Assembly: GCA_016186795.1 (NCBI GenBank)
Contig: JACPKY010000002.1
Location: 73,814-137,813 of the forward strand
DNA from: Candidatus Gottesmanbacteria bacterium
GTDB lineage: Bacteria; Patescibacteria; Microgenomatia; 2-02-FULL-39-11
Reading direction: 5' to 3'
DNA length: 64,000 nt
Shown: in pieces, positions 36,226-44,382 of the stretch
Numbering within the stretch: position 1 is the stretch's first letter
Layout of the letters: the number at the start of each line of letters is the position of its first letter
Translations under genes and position numbers: made by a program
Notes under the pieces: model-generated
The model's input: the letters and a program-made list of their open reading frames with translations, nothing else
Told to the model about the DNA's origin: nothing
Databases searched by the model: none

Positions 36226-37311
36226 ATGTCAATTCGTCCTCCATCTGTTTCAGTAGTTATTCTTAACCACAATGGAGGGAAAGTGACAGTTCGATGTGTA
36301 AAAAGTGTACTCGCATCCAGTTATCCGAATTACGAAATAGTTCTTATCGATAACGCATCGAATAAAAAAGATATTCAACTTTTACGCCAGCATTTCCATA
36401 CATATCCTCACATAACATTTATTCCTCACTCAGAAAATGCAGGGTACGCCGAGGGGAATAATCTTGGGGCTGCGGTTAGTCAGGGAAAATATCTCGTATT
36501 TTTAAATAACGATGCAATCGTACCATCAAATTTTTTAGAAAAACCCATAGACATACTTCGCAAAAACCCACACATTGCTTTTCTGCAACCAAAAATTAAA
36601 TGGATGCGAAATCCCCGTTTCCTTGAATATGCAGGAGGGGCGGGAGGGTTCATGGATTTTATTGGCTATCCGTTTGTCCGAGGGAGAATTTTTGGCTCCC
36701 TCGAAGAAGATATTTCCCAGTACGATGATGAGCGAGATGTATTTTGGGCAAGCGGAGTTGCCCTCTATTGCCGAAAAGCTGTATTTGAACGCCTTGGACG
36801 CTTCGATCCATACTTTTTTACCCATGGGGAGGAAGAAGATATTTGTTTCAGAGCACACCGTGTAGGACTCAGAGTTGTCTATAGTCCATCGGTTGAAATA
36901 TTACATATCGGGGCATACACCGGCAACCGAAATGTTGCCAGAAAAACATTTTACAACCACCGGAATCACCTTGTTTTGCTTTTTAAGAATTTAAAAATTC
37001 GGGAGTTACTCCTGGTTTTTCCAATTCGAATTGTCTGTGATATTGCTTCCCTTTTATACTATCTTCTCCATTATGGATCTCGGAAGACTCCTCTTTCAGT
37101 TATCGGCGCATATGTCTCTTTTTTTGTTGATTTTCCTCAAATCATCCGCGCTCGCAGACTATATAAAATCGGGAAATTTGGCTACCCTCAAAAGACAGGA
37201 CTTATTTACCGTGGGAGTATTATCGTAGATTATTTTCTTTTTGGCAAAAAAAGATGGAGCGAGATTTTCAATCTTGCATTTCCAAAAGGCAAAATCGCAA
37301 AAATTTTCTGA
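36226..37311 (+). CDS. Glycosyltransferase family 2
   Basis: 361 residues of the GT-A fold: VSVVILNHNGGKVTVRCVKS at the start, ILIDNAS-type block (VLIDNASNKKD), GYAEGNN and the DxD-like LVFLNNDA, then a catalytic acidic pair in THGEEEDICFRA. It resembles rhamnosyl- or N-acetylglucosaminyl-transferases, ending with a hydrophobic C-terminal segment. Start ATG 36226 is preferred over TTG 36217, which coincides with the opposite gene's start. Confidence 0.9.
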   Translation: MSIRPPSVSVVILNHNGGKVTVRCVKSVLASSYPNYEIVLIDNASNKKDIQLLRQHFHTYPHITFIPHSENAGYAEGNNLGAAVSQGKYLVFLNNDAIVPSNFLEKPIDILRKNPHIAFLQPKIKWMRNPRFLEYAGGAGGFMDFIGYPFVRGRIFGSLEEDISQYDDERDVFWASGVALYCRKAVFERLGRFDPYFFTHGEEEDICFRAHRVGLRVVYSPSVEILHIGAYTGNRNVARKTFYNHRNHLVLLFKNLKIRELLLVFPIRIVCDIASLLYYLLHYGSRKTPLSVIGAYVSFFVDFPQIIRARRLYKIGKFGYPQKTGLIYRGSIIVDYFLFGKKRWSEIFNLAFPKGKIAKIF

Positions 37312-38840
37312 TGTCAGGCATTACCCCCAAATCGTTTTCATACCGATCCTTGGCGCACCTATTCCTGCGTATGCTATTCTACCTTTGGCTTTTTGGAATC
37401 TTTTTCTCTTTATCATTTGCACTCGTCTATGATCCAGACTTTGGGTGGCATATCAGGTACGGGAAAGAAATTGTTGAAAAGAATCGTATTTTAACGGTCG
37501 ATACATTCACCCATACAATTTCTGGAAATCCGCTTGTCGATAATGAATGGTTAAGTGAAGCTATTTTTTATCTACTATTCACAAACTTTTCATTTTTCGG
37601 TCTCTCATTTTTTGTTGCCGGTATAACCGCACTTGCATTATTTATCCCTATTGCGGGAATTTCGGGTCGCTGGGAAATAAAAAGTCTCCTTGCCATTCTT
37701 TCTCTCATCGGTTCAAATTCGTTTCTCCGGGTTGGTCCTCGTCCTCAAAATTTTACCCTCCTCTTGTTTTCACTGTTATATCTTTGTCTCCTTTATTATT
37801 CTGAGTCGAAGAAAGTGCGATTTATAGTTTTCCTTCCATTTTTACTACTCCTCTGGGCAAATATGCACCCGGGATACATGTTGGGAATTGGTGTCATTGT
37901 ACTTTTTATTGTGGCAGAATTGTTCCGTACTATTCTGGAAAGCCGTAAAAGAAAAAATGGTTCTTTACGCTATATTTTCCCTCTATGTCTTGTACTTATC
38001 TTTTCCGTACTCTTTTCAATGGTCCGACCATATAGCGAAAAAGTCACTGGTCCTTCCGGCAGTTTACTTCAAGCAATTTTTCTCCCTGCAAAACTCGCAT
38101 CGGAAACATCTATCATTGGGACCGTACGGACATCGATCTCTGAATGGTTACCACCAATTCTTGTTGACATACCAGGGACTCTCCTTCTTTTTGGAGTTAT
38201 TGCTGTTGTTGGCCTGTTTGCACTCAAAAATTTTACTTCCAGAGACGTTGTTCCCCTTATTCTTATTTCATTTTTCGTCTACTTTGCCACTTTATCTCGA
38301 AGAAATACACCATTTTTCTTTTTAGGAATTTCTCCAATAGTTCTTCTCTCATTCAAAAAATACATAAACGAATTCATTGCTTGGAAAGGTGTAAAAGTTG
38401 GCATCATCGTCCTTATGGTTGGCGTTACATGGAATGCAGTTACGCGTTTGAATGAAAATATTTCTTTGGTGAGGGCTGTCGAAAAAAAAGATACGCTCTA
38501 TTGTCAGACGCTCAACTATCCTTGCGGCGCAATTGAGTATATCCGGCGAACGAAACCATCCGGAAACCTGTACAATTTTTATACGTGGGGTGGATACCTT
38601 GACTTGGTACTCCCCGAATACCCCGTTTTTATTGACGGTCGTATCCCTGGTTCAATACTGTATGAAGAATTTGAGAGAGTGTTTACTCTCCACAAGAGTT
38701 GGGAAGAAATACTAACAAAGTACCATGTGAATATCATCCTTATACCTCGGCATAGATTATTTGAAGAGCTTGTCACTCATGATGGGAAATGGAAGATTGC
38801 CTACACGGATGATAGTTCTGTTGTTCTTGTAAGAAATTGA
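37311..38840 (+). CDS. Polytopic GT-C-like membrane protein, probable lipid-linked sugar transferase
   Basis: 509 residues with about eleven membrane helices. The first external loop contains DPDFGWHIRYGKEI and later VDNEWLSEAIF, an acidic-loop pattern common in GT-C membrane glycosyltransferases. A soluble C-terminal part has VFIDGRIPGSILYEEFERVF. The exact function is uncertain. The ATG overlaps the previous stop (TGATG), so translation is coupled. Confidence 0.6.
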   Translation: MSGITPKSFSYRSLAHLFLRMLFYLWLFGIFFSLSFALVYDPDFGWHIRYGKEIVEKNRILTVDTFTHTISGNPLVDNEWLSEAIFYLLFTNFSFFGLSFFVAGITALALFIPIAGISGRWEIKSLLAILSLIGSNSFLRVGPRPQNFTLLLFSLLYLCLLYYSESKKVRFIVFLPFLLLLWANMHPGYMLGIGVIVLFIVAELFRTILESRKRKNGSLRYIFPLCLVLIFSVLFSMVRPYSEKVTGPSGSLLQAIFLPAKLASETSIIGTVRTSISEWLPPILVDIPGTLLLFGVIAVVGLFALKNFTSRDVVPLILISFFVYFATLSRRNTPFFFLGISPIVLLSFKKYINEFIAWKGVKVGIIVLMVGVTWNAVTRLNENISLVRAVEKKDTLYCQTLNYPCGAIEYIRRTKPSGNLYNFYTWGGYLDLVLPEYPVFIDGRIPGSILYEEFERVFTLHKSWEEILTKYHVNIILIPRHRLFEELVTHDGKWKIAYTDDSSVVLVRN

Positions 38841-38841
38841 G

Positions 38842-39837
38842 ATGAAAAAGAAGACCATTTGTTTTGTTGTCTGGAATACCAAAAAAAGTGGAGGGCTTGC
38901 AGTTATTGCAAAACAGGCAGCGTGGATTGCAAGTCTTGGTCACAACGTTTCTGTTTGTACCATTGTCCCGGGAGATCGGAATCTTTTCCCCAAAAATATC
39001 CCTTTTTTTTCTCCTTTCCAGTTTTGGAACATGAGGAAGTTTTACGATATTGTCATTGCCACTTTCTGGCCGACTGCCTATCTTTTACCATTCATAAACT
39101 CGGCAAAAAGGGTGTATTTTGTGCAAGGGTGGGAGCCTGGTTTTTCTAAAAATATCATCCTTTCAAGACTTGCCCAAGAAACATACTCTTTTCCTTATTT
39201 TACCATTACTGTTTCTCCGTATCTTTCAGAAAAACTGCAAAAGTACAAATCTTCGCATGTTCCCATCGTATCCCCTGGTATTGATCGGACTTTCTTCCGT
39301 GTTAGGCCAAAAAGACGCCCAAGGCGTCCCTTTTGCCAAATATTTTCAGTTCTGTCAACCTACGATTATCCCAAAGGAGTCGATATACTTATTGACCTTG
39401 TCCGGAAAATTAAAAAATCATACCCATCATTTCGTTTCGCGTTAGCTTCTTATGAAAAGAATCCTCCAAGTCCTGATTTTGATGTTTTTTATACGAATCC
39501 GTCTCAAATGCTTCTTCGTCAGTTGTATTCTCAAAGTGATCTTTTCCTCCATACTTCAAGGAGCGAAGGTTTTCCTCTCCCTCCTTTGGAAGCGATGGCA
39601 AGTAGTTGTCCGGTCATTGCAACAGATTCCGGGGGGATTCGTGCGTATGCCAAGGATAGATACAACTGTTTCCTTTTTAATCGTCCTGAGAAACTCATAA
39701 CGGACAGACTTATCGAAAAAGTTTGGAACAATACAAAAACGCGTCGCTTTCTTATTCGAAACGCCTATCGTACAGCTCAACAATTCAGCTGGGAGCATTC
39801 TTTGAAAGCTTGGGAGAAAGAACTTTTTCATTCATAA
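38842..39837 (+). CDS. Glycosyltransferase family 4
   Basis: 331 residues of the GT-B fold. The C-terminal domain shows the usual nucleotide-sugar site: SRSEGFPLPPLEAMASSCPVI, with the EX7E pair. The N-terminal Rossmann half starts with CFVVWNTKKSGG. It starts 1 nt after the previous stop and ends 7 nt before pilD, so the glycan genes are embedded in the pilus gene run. Confidence 0.88.
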   Translation: MKKKTICFVVWNTKKSGGLAVIAKQAAWIASLGHNVSVCTIVPGDRNLFPKNIPFFSPFQFWNMRKFYDIVIATFWPTAYLLPFINSAKRVYFVQGWEPGFSKNIILSRLAQETYSFPYFTITVSPYLSEKLQKYKSSHVPIVSPGIDRTFFRVRPKRRPRRPFCQIFSVLSTYDYPKGVDILIDLVRKIKKSYPSFRFALASYEKNPPSPDFDVFYTNPSQMLLRQLYSQSDLFLHTSRSEGFPLPPLEAMASSCPVIATDSGGIRAYAKDRYNCFLFNRPEKLITDRLIEKVWNNTKTRRFLIRNAYRTAQQFSWEHSLKAWEKELFHS

Positions 39838-39844
39838 TAGAGGT

Positions 39845-40630
39845 ATGGTTATCTCGGCAATTGTTTTTTTCATAGGTACCCTCATAGGTTCATTTCTCAA
39901 CGTTGTGATTGATCGAATTCCCGCCAATCGATCGATCATCAGAGGGAGATCTCACTGTGATTTTTGTAAACATGTACTTGGTCCACGCGATTTAGTCCCT
40001 ATTATCTCGTTTCTTCTCCTGAGGGGGCGATGCCGTTTCTGTCACAAAAAGATATCCGTCCAGTATCCTCTGGTTGAACTATTCACAGGCAGTCTTTTTC
40101 TAGGAGTATTTGCAACATACGTTACCTCGCAGTACCTAAGCGTAAAAGGTCTTTTCATCCAACTTCTCCCCTCTTGGGTTCTTATCTCGTGTTTCATTGT
40201 GATTTTTGTTACCGATTTAAAGTATACCCTCATTCCTGATGAGGTAATTATCCTTTCGGGAATTGCCGCTTTCATTCTCATAGGAGGAAGTGGAGATGGG
40301 AGGGCAATTTGGGAAAATCTGGTTTCCGGCGGGATTTTTTCCTTGATATTTTTTTTTCTCTTTTTCATAACGCGTGGAAAAGGCATGGGATTTGGCGATG
40401 TGAAACTGTCGTTCGTATTAGGACTTATCTTGGGACTACCCAGGATAATAATTGCCTTTTATCTCTCTTTCTTGACAGGAGCCATTGTTTCTTTGATACT
40501 GTTACTACAGGGGAAAAAGAAACTAAAAAGTACAATTCCGTTCGGACCGTTTCTCGTGGTCGGAACTGTAATTGCGTATGTTTGGGGGGATACATTATGG
40601 GTTTTGTTTAAACGGATTGTTGGGATATGA
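39845..40630 (+). CDS. pilD: Prepilin peptidase/N-methylase PilD
   Basis: 261-residue membrane aspartic protease that cleaves prepilin leaders and methylates the new N-terminus. Catalytic Asp residues lie in VTDLKYTLIPDE and GMGFGDVKLSF (GxGD). The cytosolic loop carries two CxxC pairs (CDFCKHVLGPRDL, CRFCHKK) and GSFLNVVIDRIP. It is co-transcribed with seven prepilin genes downstream; its TGA overlaps the next ATG. Confidence 0.95.
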   Translation: MVISAIVFFIGTLIGSFLNVVIDRIPANRSIIRGRSHCDFCKHVLGPRDLVPIISFLLLRGRCRFCHKKISVQYPLVELFTGSLFLGVFATYVTSQYLSVKGLFIQLLPSWVLISCFIVIFVTDLKYTLIPDEVIILSGIAAFILIGGSGDGRAIWENLVSGGIFSLIFFFLFFITRGKGMGFGDVKLSFVLGLILGLPRIIIAFYLSFLTGAIVSLILLLQGKKKLKSTIPFGPFLVVGTVIAYVWGDTLWVLFKRIVGI

Positions 40631-41121
40631 ACAAAGAACAAAGAACAAAGAACAAAAAACTGTTCACCGTTCACTGTTCACTGTTTACTGATTCCGGTAT
40701 TACTCTTGTTGAACTTCTTATCGCAATGGCAATTATTACCATACTTGCCGCAGTGTCATTTGGAAACTTTACCAGTACGCTTATCAAAGGAAGGGACTCG
40801 CGAAGAAAACAGGATTTGGAAGCAATTGGGAAGGCGGTTGAGCTTTACTATAATGATATGAAGGCATACCCAACGAGTATACCAGCAGGAGGAACTTCGT
40901 TCGTCAATCCAAATGACGGGACTGTCATTTATATGCAGAAAATTCCAACTGATCCCCAGAATGCGACAACGCAGTATTGTCTACTCTCTACCGATGGGAC
41001 ATATTTTCAACTTTACACTCGATTGGAAAATCAGAACGATCCAAGTCTTATTCCGACCATTACGTGCAATTCCATCAATGGTTATAACTACGGTCTATCA
41101 AGTCCGAATACAACACCATGA
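40627..41121 (+). CDS. Prepilin-like protein with repeat-encoded leader (type B)
   Basis: 164 residues. The leader is unusually long (about 22) and encoded by short DNA repeats: ACAAAGA units then GTTCACT units. The cleavage site DSG/ITLVELLIAMAIITILAAVSF has Glu5. The mature part has the pseudopilin helix, RDSRRKQDLEAIGKAVELYY and a Cys pair. It is likely a minor pilin or pseudopilin. Confidence 0.88.
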   Translation: MNKEQRTKNKKLFTVHCSLFTDSGITLVELLIAMAIITILAAVSFGNFTSTLIKGRDSRRKQDLEAIGKAVELYYNDMKAYPTSIPAGGTSFVNPNDGTVIYMQKIPTDPQNATTQYCLLSTDGTYFQLYTRLENQNDPSLIPTITCNSINGYNYGLSSPNTTP

Positions 41122-41675
41122 AGAAAAAAATCCCAAATCCCAAATTCCAAATCCCAAATACATTACAAATTCCAAATTCTAGACATTGGAAATTGAAAAT
41201 TGAAAATTGGAAATTCCTGGCGGAGCCAGGCTTTACTCTCATTGAACTTTTGGTTGTGATTGCGGTCTTGGCTTTCCTTTCGGCTCTTCTTCTTCCAAAT
41301 TTCGTAAGTACCAGGCAGCGTGGTCGAGATGTGCAGCGAAAATCAGATCTCAAGCAAATCCAGAGTGCCCTTGAATTATATAAACTTGACCAAAGTCCGC
41401 TTATCTATCCTTCGAGCATGCCTGTTAGTCTTTGTGGTAAGTGCTGGACTTCAGGAGGATCGGGTGCAACGTGTCCATCTGGCAATGTCTACATCCGTAA
41501 ATTTCCATGTGATCCGAAAGCTTTGACAACGCCAACACCGTATGTATATGCACGAGATAGTGGAGACTCCTTAAAATATACGCTCTCTTCGTGTTTAGAG
41601 AATCCTGCCGATAGCGATCGGGATCAAACATCAGTGTGTGGTACAGATGCTAGTTATACTGTTGCCGAACCATAG
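41118..41675 (+). CDS. Prepilin-like protein with repeat-encoded leader (type A)
   Basis: 185 residues. The leader of about 36 residues is encoded by CCAAAT-type repeats and a 33-nt repeat shared with the gene at 42574, followed by a hairpin ending at the cleavage site PG/FTLIELLVVIAVLAFLSAL. The mature part contains GRDVQRKSDLKQIQSALELY and four Cys residues. The ATG overlaps the previous stop by 4 nt. Confidence 0.88.
   Translation: MKKKIPNPKFQIPNTLQIPNSRHWKLKIENWKFLAEPGFTLIELLVVIAVLAFLSALLLPNFVSTRQRGRDVQRKSDLKQIQSALELYKLDQSPLIYPSSMPVSLCGKCWTSGGSGATCPSGNVYIRKFPCDPKALTTPTPYVYARDSGDSLKYTLSSCLENPADSDRDQTSVCGTDASYTVAEP
41185..41230 (+). repeat. 33-nt repeat plus hairpin in a prepilin leader, copy 1
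   Basis: 41185-41217 is identical to 42635-42667 (starts ATTGGAAATTGAAAATTG). It is followed by CCTGGC (41216-41221), loop GGA, GCCAGG (41225-41230), a perfect 6-bp hairpin just before the Gly codon of the cleavage site. Confidence 0.85.
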
Positions 41676-41686
41676 GAGGAAACTAT

Positions 41687-42133
41687 ATGAAAATTCCAAA
41701 TCTCAAATATCAAATCCCATGTAAATTTCAAGTATCCAGGAAATTCCAGCCTCTGGCTGGTTTTACTCTCCTTGAGCTTTTGGTTGTGATATCAATTTTG
41801 GCAATTCTTATCACTCTTGCTCTTACGTCATTTTCAACCGCTCAGAAAAAGGGGAGAGATGCCAAAAGAAAAAGTGATGTCCGAGAAATTCAAAGTGCTC
41901 TAGAGCAATACTATAGTGTATGCGGGTATAAATATCCGACTCCCACAAATTTCTATTCTGTGGGCATTTACTGTAATAGTCCGTCAATTGGGATTCTCCC
42001 AACTGTTCCTACTGATCCCAAGGGTACTCCCCCATATTACTGTGGAGGGACATGTGATAATTCAGGGTTCCAGGTATGTGCAGTACTCGAGGCAGAGTCG
42101 CCAACTGGATTTTGCGTATCAAATCAACAATGA
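41687..42133 (+). CDS. Prepilin-like protein with repeat-encoded leader (type A)
   Basis: 148 residues. The leader of about 24 residues is encoded by CAAATATCAAAT-like repeats and ends LAG/FTLLELLVVISILAILITLAL with Glu5. The segment from 41741 to 41766, including hairpin CCAGCC/GGCTGG, is identical to that of the gene at 42574. The mature part has KGRDAKRKSDVREIQSALEQY and several Cys. A GGAGGA-like site lies before its ATG. Confidence 0.88.
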   Translation: MKIPNLKYQIPCKFQVSRKFQPLAGFTLLELLVVISILAILITLALTSFSTAQKKGRDAKRKSDVREIQSALEQYYSVCGYKYPTPTNFYSVGIYCNSPSIGILPTVPTDPKGTPPYYCGGTCDNSGFQVCAVLEAESPTGFCVSNQQ

Positions 42134-42573
42134 GAACAAAAAACAAAAATCTGTTTTCTGATTCCGGGTTTACTCTAATTGAGCTTCTTGTTGCTTCAAC
42201 AATTATAGCACTTTTATCAACGATTGGTTTTACCAGTTTTCAGGCCTTAACTCGAAACGGACGAGATGCTCTTCGAAAAACTGATCTTGAACAAGTCAGG
42301 TCAGCTCTTGAAATTTACAAATCTGAGAACGGAAGTTACCCGACACCGACTGTAACGTGTGTTCCAGCTCTTCCTTCAAGTTATATATCCTATCCATCAG
42401 ATCCGAAATCACCAACTTACCGTTACTGTTACGATTGGACAAGTGCTCTTCAGTATAAACTGTGTGCCCATTTGGAAAATGGAGATCCTTCTCAGGATTA
42501 TGAATGTGATGGTAATGGAGGGACGACGGATGATTGTACCGATAACTGTAACTACAAGGTAACAAACCCATAA
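42130..42573 (+). CDS. Prepilin-like protein with repeat-encoded leader (type B)
   Basis: 147 residues from ATG 42130, which overlaps the previous stop (ATGA); an in-frame codon at 42076 is inside the neighbour and is not used here. Leader MRTKNKNLFSDSG then FTLIELLVASTIIALLSTIGF. The mature part has GRDALRKTDLEQVRSALEIYKSENGSYPTP and Cys residues. It is paralogous to its neighbours. Confidence 0.87.
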   Translation: MRTKNKNLFSDSGFTLIELLVASTIIALLSTIGFTSFQALTRNGRDALRKTDLEQVRSALEIYKSENGSYPTPTVTCVPALPSSYISYPSDPKSPTYRYCYDWTSALQYKLCAHLENGDPSQDYECDGNGGTTDDCTDNCNYKVTNP

Positions 42574-43185
42574 ATGGAAATCCCAAATTCCAAATCTCAA
42601 CGTTCAAATAAATCTCAATTATCAAAATCCAGATATTGGAAATTGAAAATTGAAAATTGGAAATTCCAGCCTCTGGCTGGTTTTACCCTCATAGAACTGA
42701 TTGTTTCCATCTCTGTTATTTTCATCTTAGTAGGGATGACATTTGCCGGCTTTGCCAGCTTGAATCAGAGACAAACTCTTCTATCTTCTGGCCAAACAGT
42801 GAAAAATATGTTGCGTGATGCACAGAGCCGTGCTATAAACGGGGAGGTTGACTGTTCCGTTTGTAACTGTTCCCAAGGATCAACGATACTTTCCGGATGG
42901 TATGCAGATTTTGATTCCCGCACTATTTATGGGAAATGTGGAACAAATGTGTTTCCAACAGCCGGTCAGCCATTTGGAGTATCGGTGGAAATTACGATTG
43001 TTCCACACCTTACTCCTCCTACGGTTTTGACGTTCAAATCATATCCACCTGGAACTGACCAAAAAGCAACAATCTGCATGTCGCAAACAAATCTTGCCGA
43101 TCAATACTATGTTATTCGGGTAGGTCAGGGTGGAGAGATAAGTGATGATGGAAGGTTAGTTGCGTCGTGTGAGCCAACACCATGA
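42574..43185 (+). CDS. GspH-like prepilin with repeat-encoded leader (type A)
   Basis: 203 residues. The leader of about 35 residues contains the shared 33-nt repeat. Cleavage LAG/FTLIELIVSISVIFILVGMTF, then a GspH/FimT-like body (LRDAQSRAINGEVDCS...). FimT/GspH proteins are minor pilins at the pilus tip. The ATG directly follows the previous TAA. Confidence 0.85.
   Translation: MEIPNSKSQRSNKSQLSKSRYWKLKIENWKFQPLAGFTLIELIVSISVIFILVGMTFAGFASLNQRQTLLSSGQTVKNMLRDAQSRAINGEVDCSVCNCSQGSTILSGWYADFDSRTIYGKCGTNVFPTAGQPFGVSVEITIVPHLTPPTVLTFKSYPPGTDQKATICMSQTNLADQYYVIRVGQGGEISDDGRLVASCEPTP
42635..42680 (+). repeat. 33-nt repeat plus hairpin in a prepilin leader, copy 2
   Basis: 42635-42667 matches copy 1 exactly. 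The hairpin that follows is CCAGCC (42666-42671), loop TCT, GGCTGG (42675-42680): the same stem length and loop size as copy 1, with different paired bases. The same hairpin is at 41746-41760. Confidence 0.85.
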
Positions 43186-43652
43186 AGAGAAATTTTCAAT
43201 TTAATGAAAACGGTCAGACTATTCTTGAGGTTCTTATTGCTCTTGCTCTCATAATCCTTTTTTTATCTGGAGTAATTATTGTTGAGCTTTTCTCCTTACG
43301 AAATGCTCAGTATGCACAGAATAAGAGTATTGCAACACACCTTGCCAGACAGCAGTTGGAGCGGGCGCGGGTTGTTCGAGATACGGCAGGAATTGATGCC
43401 TTAAGTATCTGTACGTCTGCTAATCCCTGCTTTATAAATCCGAGCCTTACGCCGACTCAAGTCCTTCCGACTGGAACGTATGAACAGCAATTGGTTGTTA
43501 CCGATGCCACGGTAACTGAGTGTCCCCTTCCGACGGTAACACCCCCTCCGGTCAATTACAAGGCAAGTGTAACTATTTCATGGGCACAAGGAGCACAGCT
43601 AACACCCGCACCAGAAGTCTCGTTATCCACATGCATTACTGATTGGAGATGA
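43182..43652 (+). CDS. Prepilin-like protein (GspI/PilV-like)
   Basis: 156 residues. Short leader MKRNFQFNENG then QTILEVLIALALIILFLSGVII: the residue after Gly is Gln rather than Phe, but Glu5 is kept (as the fifth mature residue). The ordinary leader contrasts with the repeat-built ones upstream. The mature part contains NKSIATHLARQQLERARVVRD, typical of PilV/GspI minor pilins. It overlaps the previous gene by 4 nt. Confidence 0.82.
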   Translation: MKRNFQFNENGQTILEVLIALALIILFLSGVIIVELFSLRNAQYAQNKSIATHLARQQLERARVVRDTAGIDALSICTSANPCFINPSLTPTQVLPTGTYEQQLVVTDATVTECPLPTVTPPPVNYKASVTISWAQGAQLTPAPEVSLSTCITDWR

Positions 43653-43653
43653 A

Positions 43654-44196
43654 ATGAAAAGTCAAAAGGCCGGCTTTACCCTCATTGAACTAATGATTGT
43701 TATCACTCTCGTAGGGATTATTGGAACAATCACCACCCAGGTATTTTTGATTAATGTTCGTTCTCAAAACAAAAGCGAGATTGTGAAAGAAGTCAAACAA
43801 AACGGTGATTACGCCTCTGCAGCAATGGAGATCATGATCAGAAATGCCATCGATGTGCCTTCTTTACAGTGTAATGCGCAAGCTGCCGATCAGCTAACCA
43901 TCACGAACCAGGATGGCAATTCGACAACGTTTGACTGTTCTGATGATATTAAAATTGCATCAATAAGTAGCACGTTTCCCTCTTTGCCTCAGTCATTGAC
44001 AAGTTCAAAAGTCAAAGTGACGGGTTGCTTTTTCAAAATTATCTGTCCTACTCCCCCACTCTCCCCAAAATATGTCTATATGGGCTTTCGAGTGTGCCAG
44101 ACAGGAGACGATCCGTGTCCTGGTGGCACAAATTTTTCCGTCGATACCCGGGCGTCGTTGGAATACGAGACAACGGTGACACTACGAAATTATTGA
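43654..44196 (+). CDS. Prepilin-like protein (GspJ/PilW-like)
   Basis: 180 residues. Leader MKSQKAG then FTLIELMIVITLVGIIGTITTQVF, with the mature part IVKEVKQNGDYASAAMEIMIRNAIDVPSL, as in GspJ/PilW minor pilins. It is last in the pilD operon; a new promoter follows 10 nt later. Confidence 0.85.
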   Translation: MKSQKAGFTLIELMIVITLVGIIGTITTQVFLINVRSQNKSEIVKEVKQNGDYASAAMEIMIRNAIDVPSLQCNAQAADQLTITNQDGNSTTFDCSDDIKIASISSTFPSLPQSLTSSKVKVTGCFFKIICPTPPLSPKYVYMGFRVCQTGDDPCPGGTNFSVDTRASLEYETTVTLRNY

Positions 44197-44206
44197 TACG
44201 TGCTTC

Positions 44207-44235
44207 TTGACAAAACTATAGGATAGTGATATAGT
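44207..44235 (+). promoter_or_regulatory. Consensus promoter upstream of a short leader RNA
   Basis: TTGACA (44207-44212), 17-nt spacer, TATAGT (44230-44235). It is one of the best sigma70-type promoters in the window. The predicted start is near 44242. Confidence 0.75.
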
Positions 44236-44246
44236 TTGATGGACCA

Positions 44247-44336
44247 ATGAATACCCACTTTTTTTATTACGAGAGCATCTTTGAGAGGATCTTTTTCCAA
44301 GATCTTCTTTTTACAAGAAGATATACATCAAACTAA
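44247..44336 (+). CDS. Possible 29-residue Phe-rich leader peptide
   Basis: ATG 44247 to TAA 44336, starting MNTHFFYYESIFERIFFQDL, with seven Phe in 29 residues. The ATG is about 5 nt from the predicted transcript start and the stop touches the terminator stem, as in attenuation leaders. There is no ribosome-binding site. It may be chance. Confidence 0.3.
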   Translation: MNTHFFYYESIFERIFFQDLLFTRRYTSN

Positions 44337-44362
44337 CCTGCAGTAAGTGCAGGTTTTTATTT
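44335..44362 (+). terminator. Rho-independent terminator
   Basis: Stem AACCTGCA (44335-44342), loop GTAAG, stem TGCAGGTT (44348-44355), followed by a run of T (44354-44362). It ends 20 nt before the lipoprotein ATG, so that gene needs read-through or a start inside this region. Confidence 0.85.
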
Positions 44363-44382
44363 AGTGACCGTAAAACCACGAT

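Larger units (their letters stand above)
44242..44362 (+). ncRNA. Candidate ~120-nt leader RNA or sRNA
   Basis: Bounded by the promoter at 44207 and the terminator at 44335. It contains two overlapping hairpins that exclude each other: GATCTT/AAGATC (about 44288-44304) followed by a T-rich tract, and ATCTTCTT/AAGAAGAT (44302-44322). It may be a stand-alone RNA or an attenuator for the lipoprotein gene. Not matched to a known RNA family. Confidence 0.45.

Noticed and set aside
41118..42690. CRISPR-like array from regularly spaced repeats
   Set aside because: The repeats lie inside translated prepilin leaders at gene-length spacing, with no unique spacers and no cas genes.
40627..44196. Recoded stop codons (UGA as Gly)
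   Set aside because: Many genes end cleanly in TGA at family-consistent positions with the next gene overlapping the stop, so the standard bacterial code applies.
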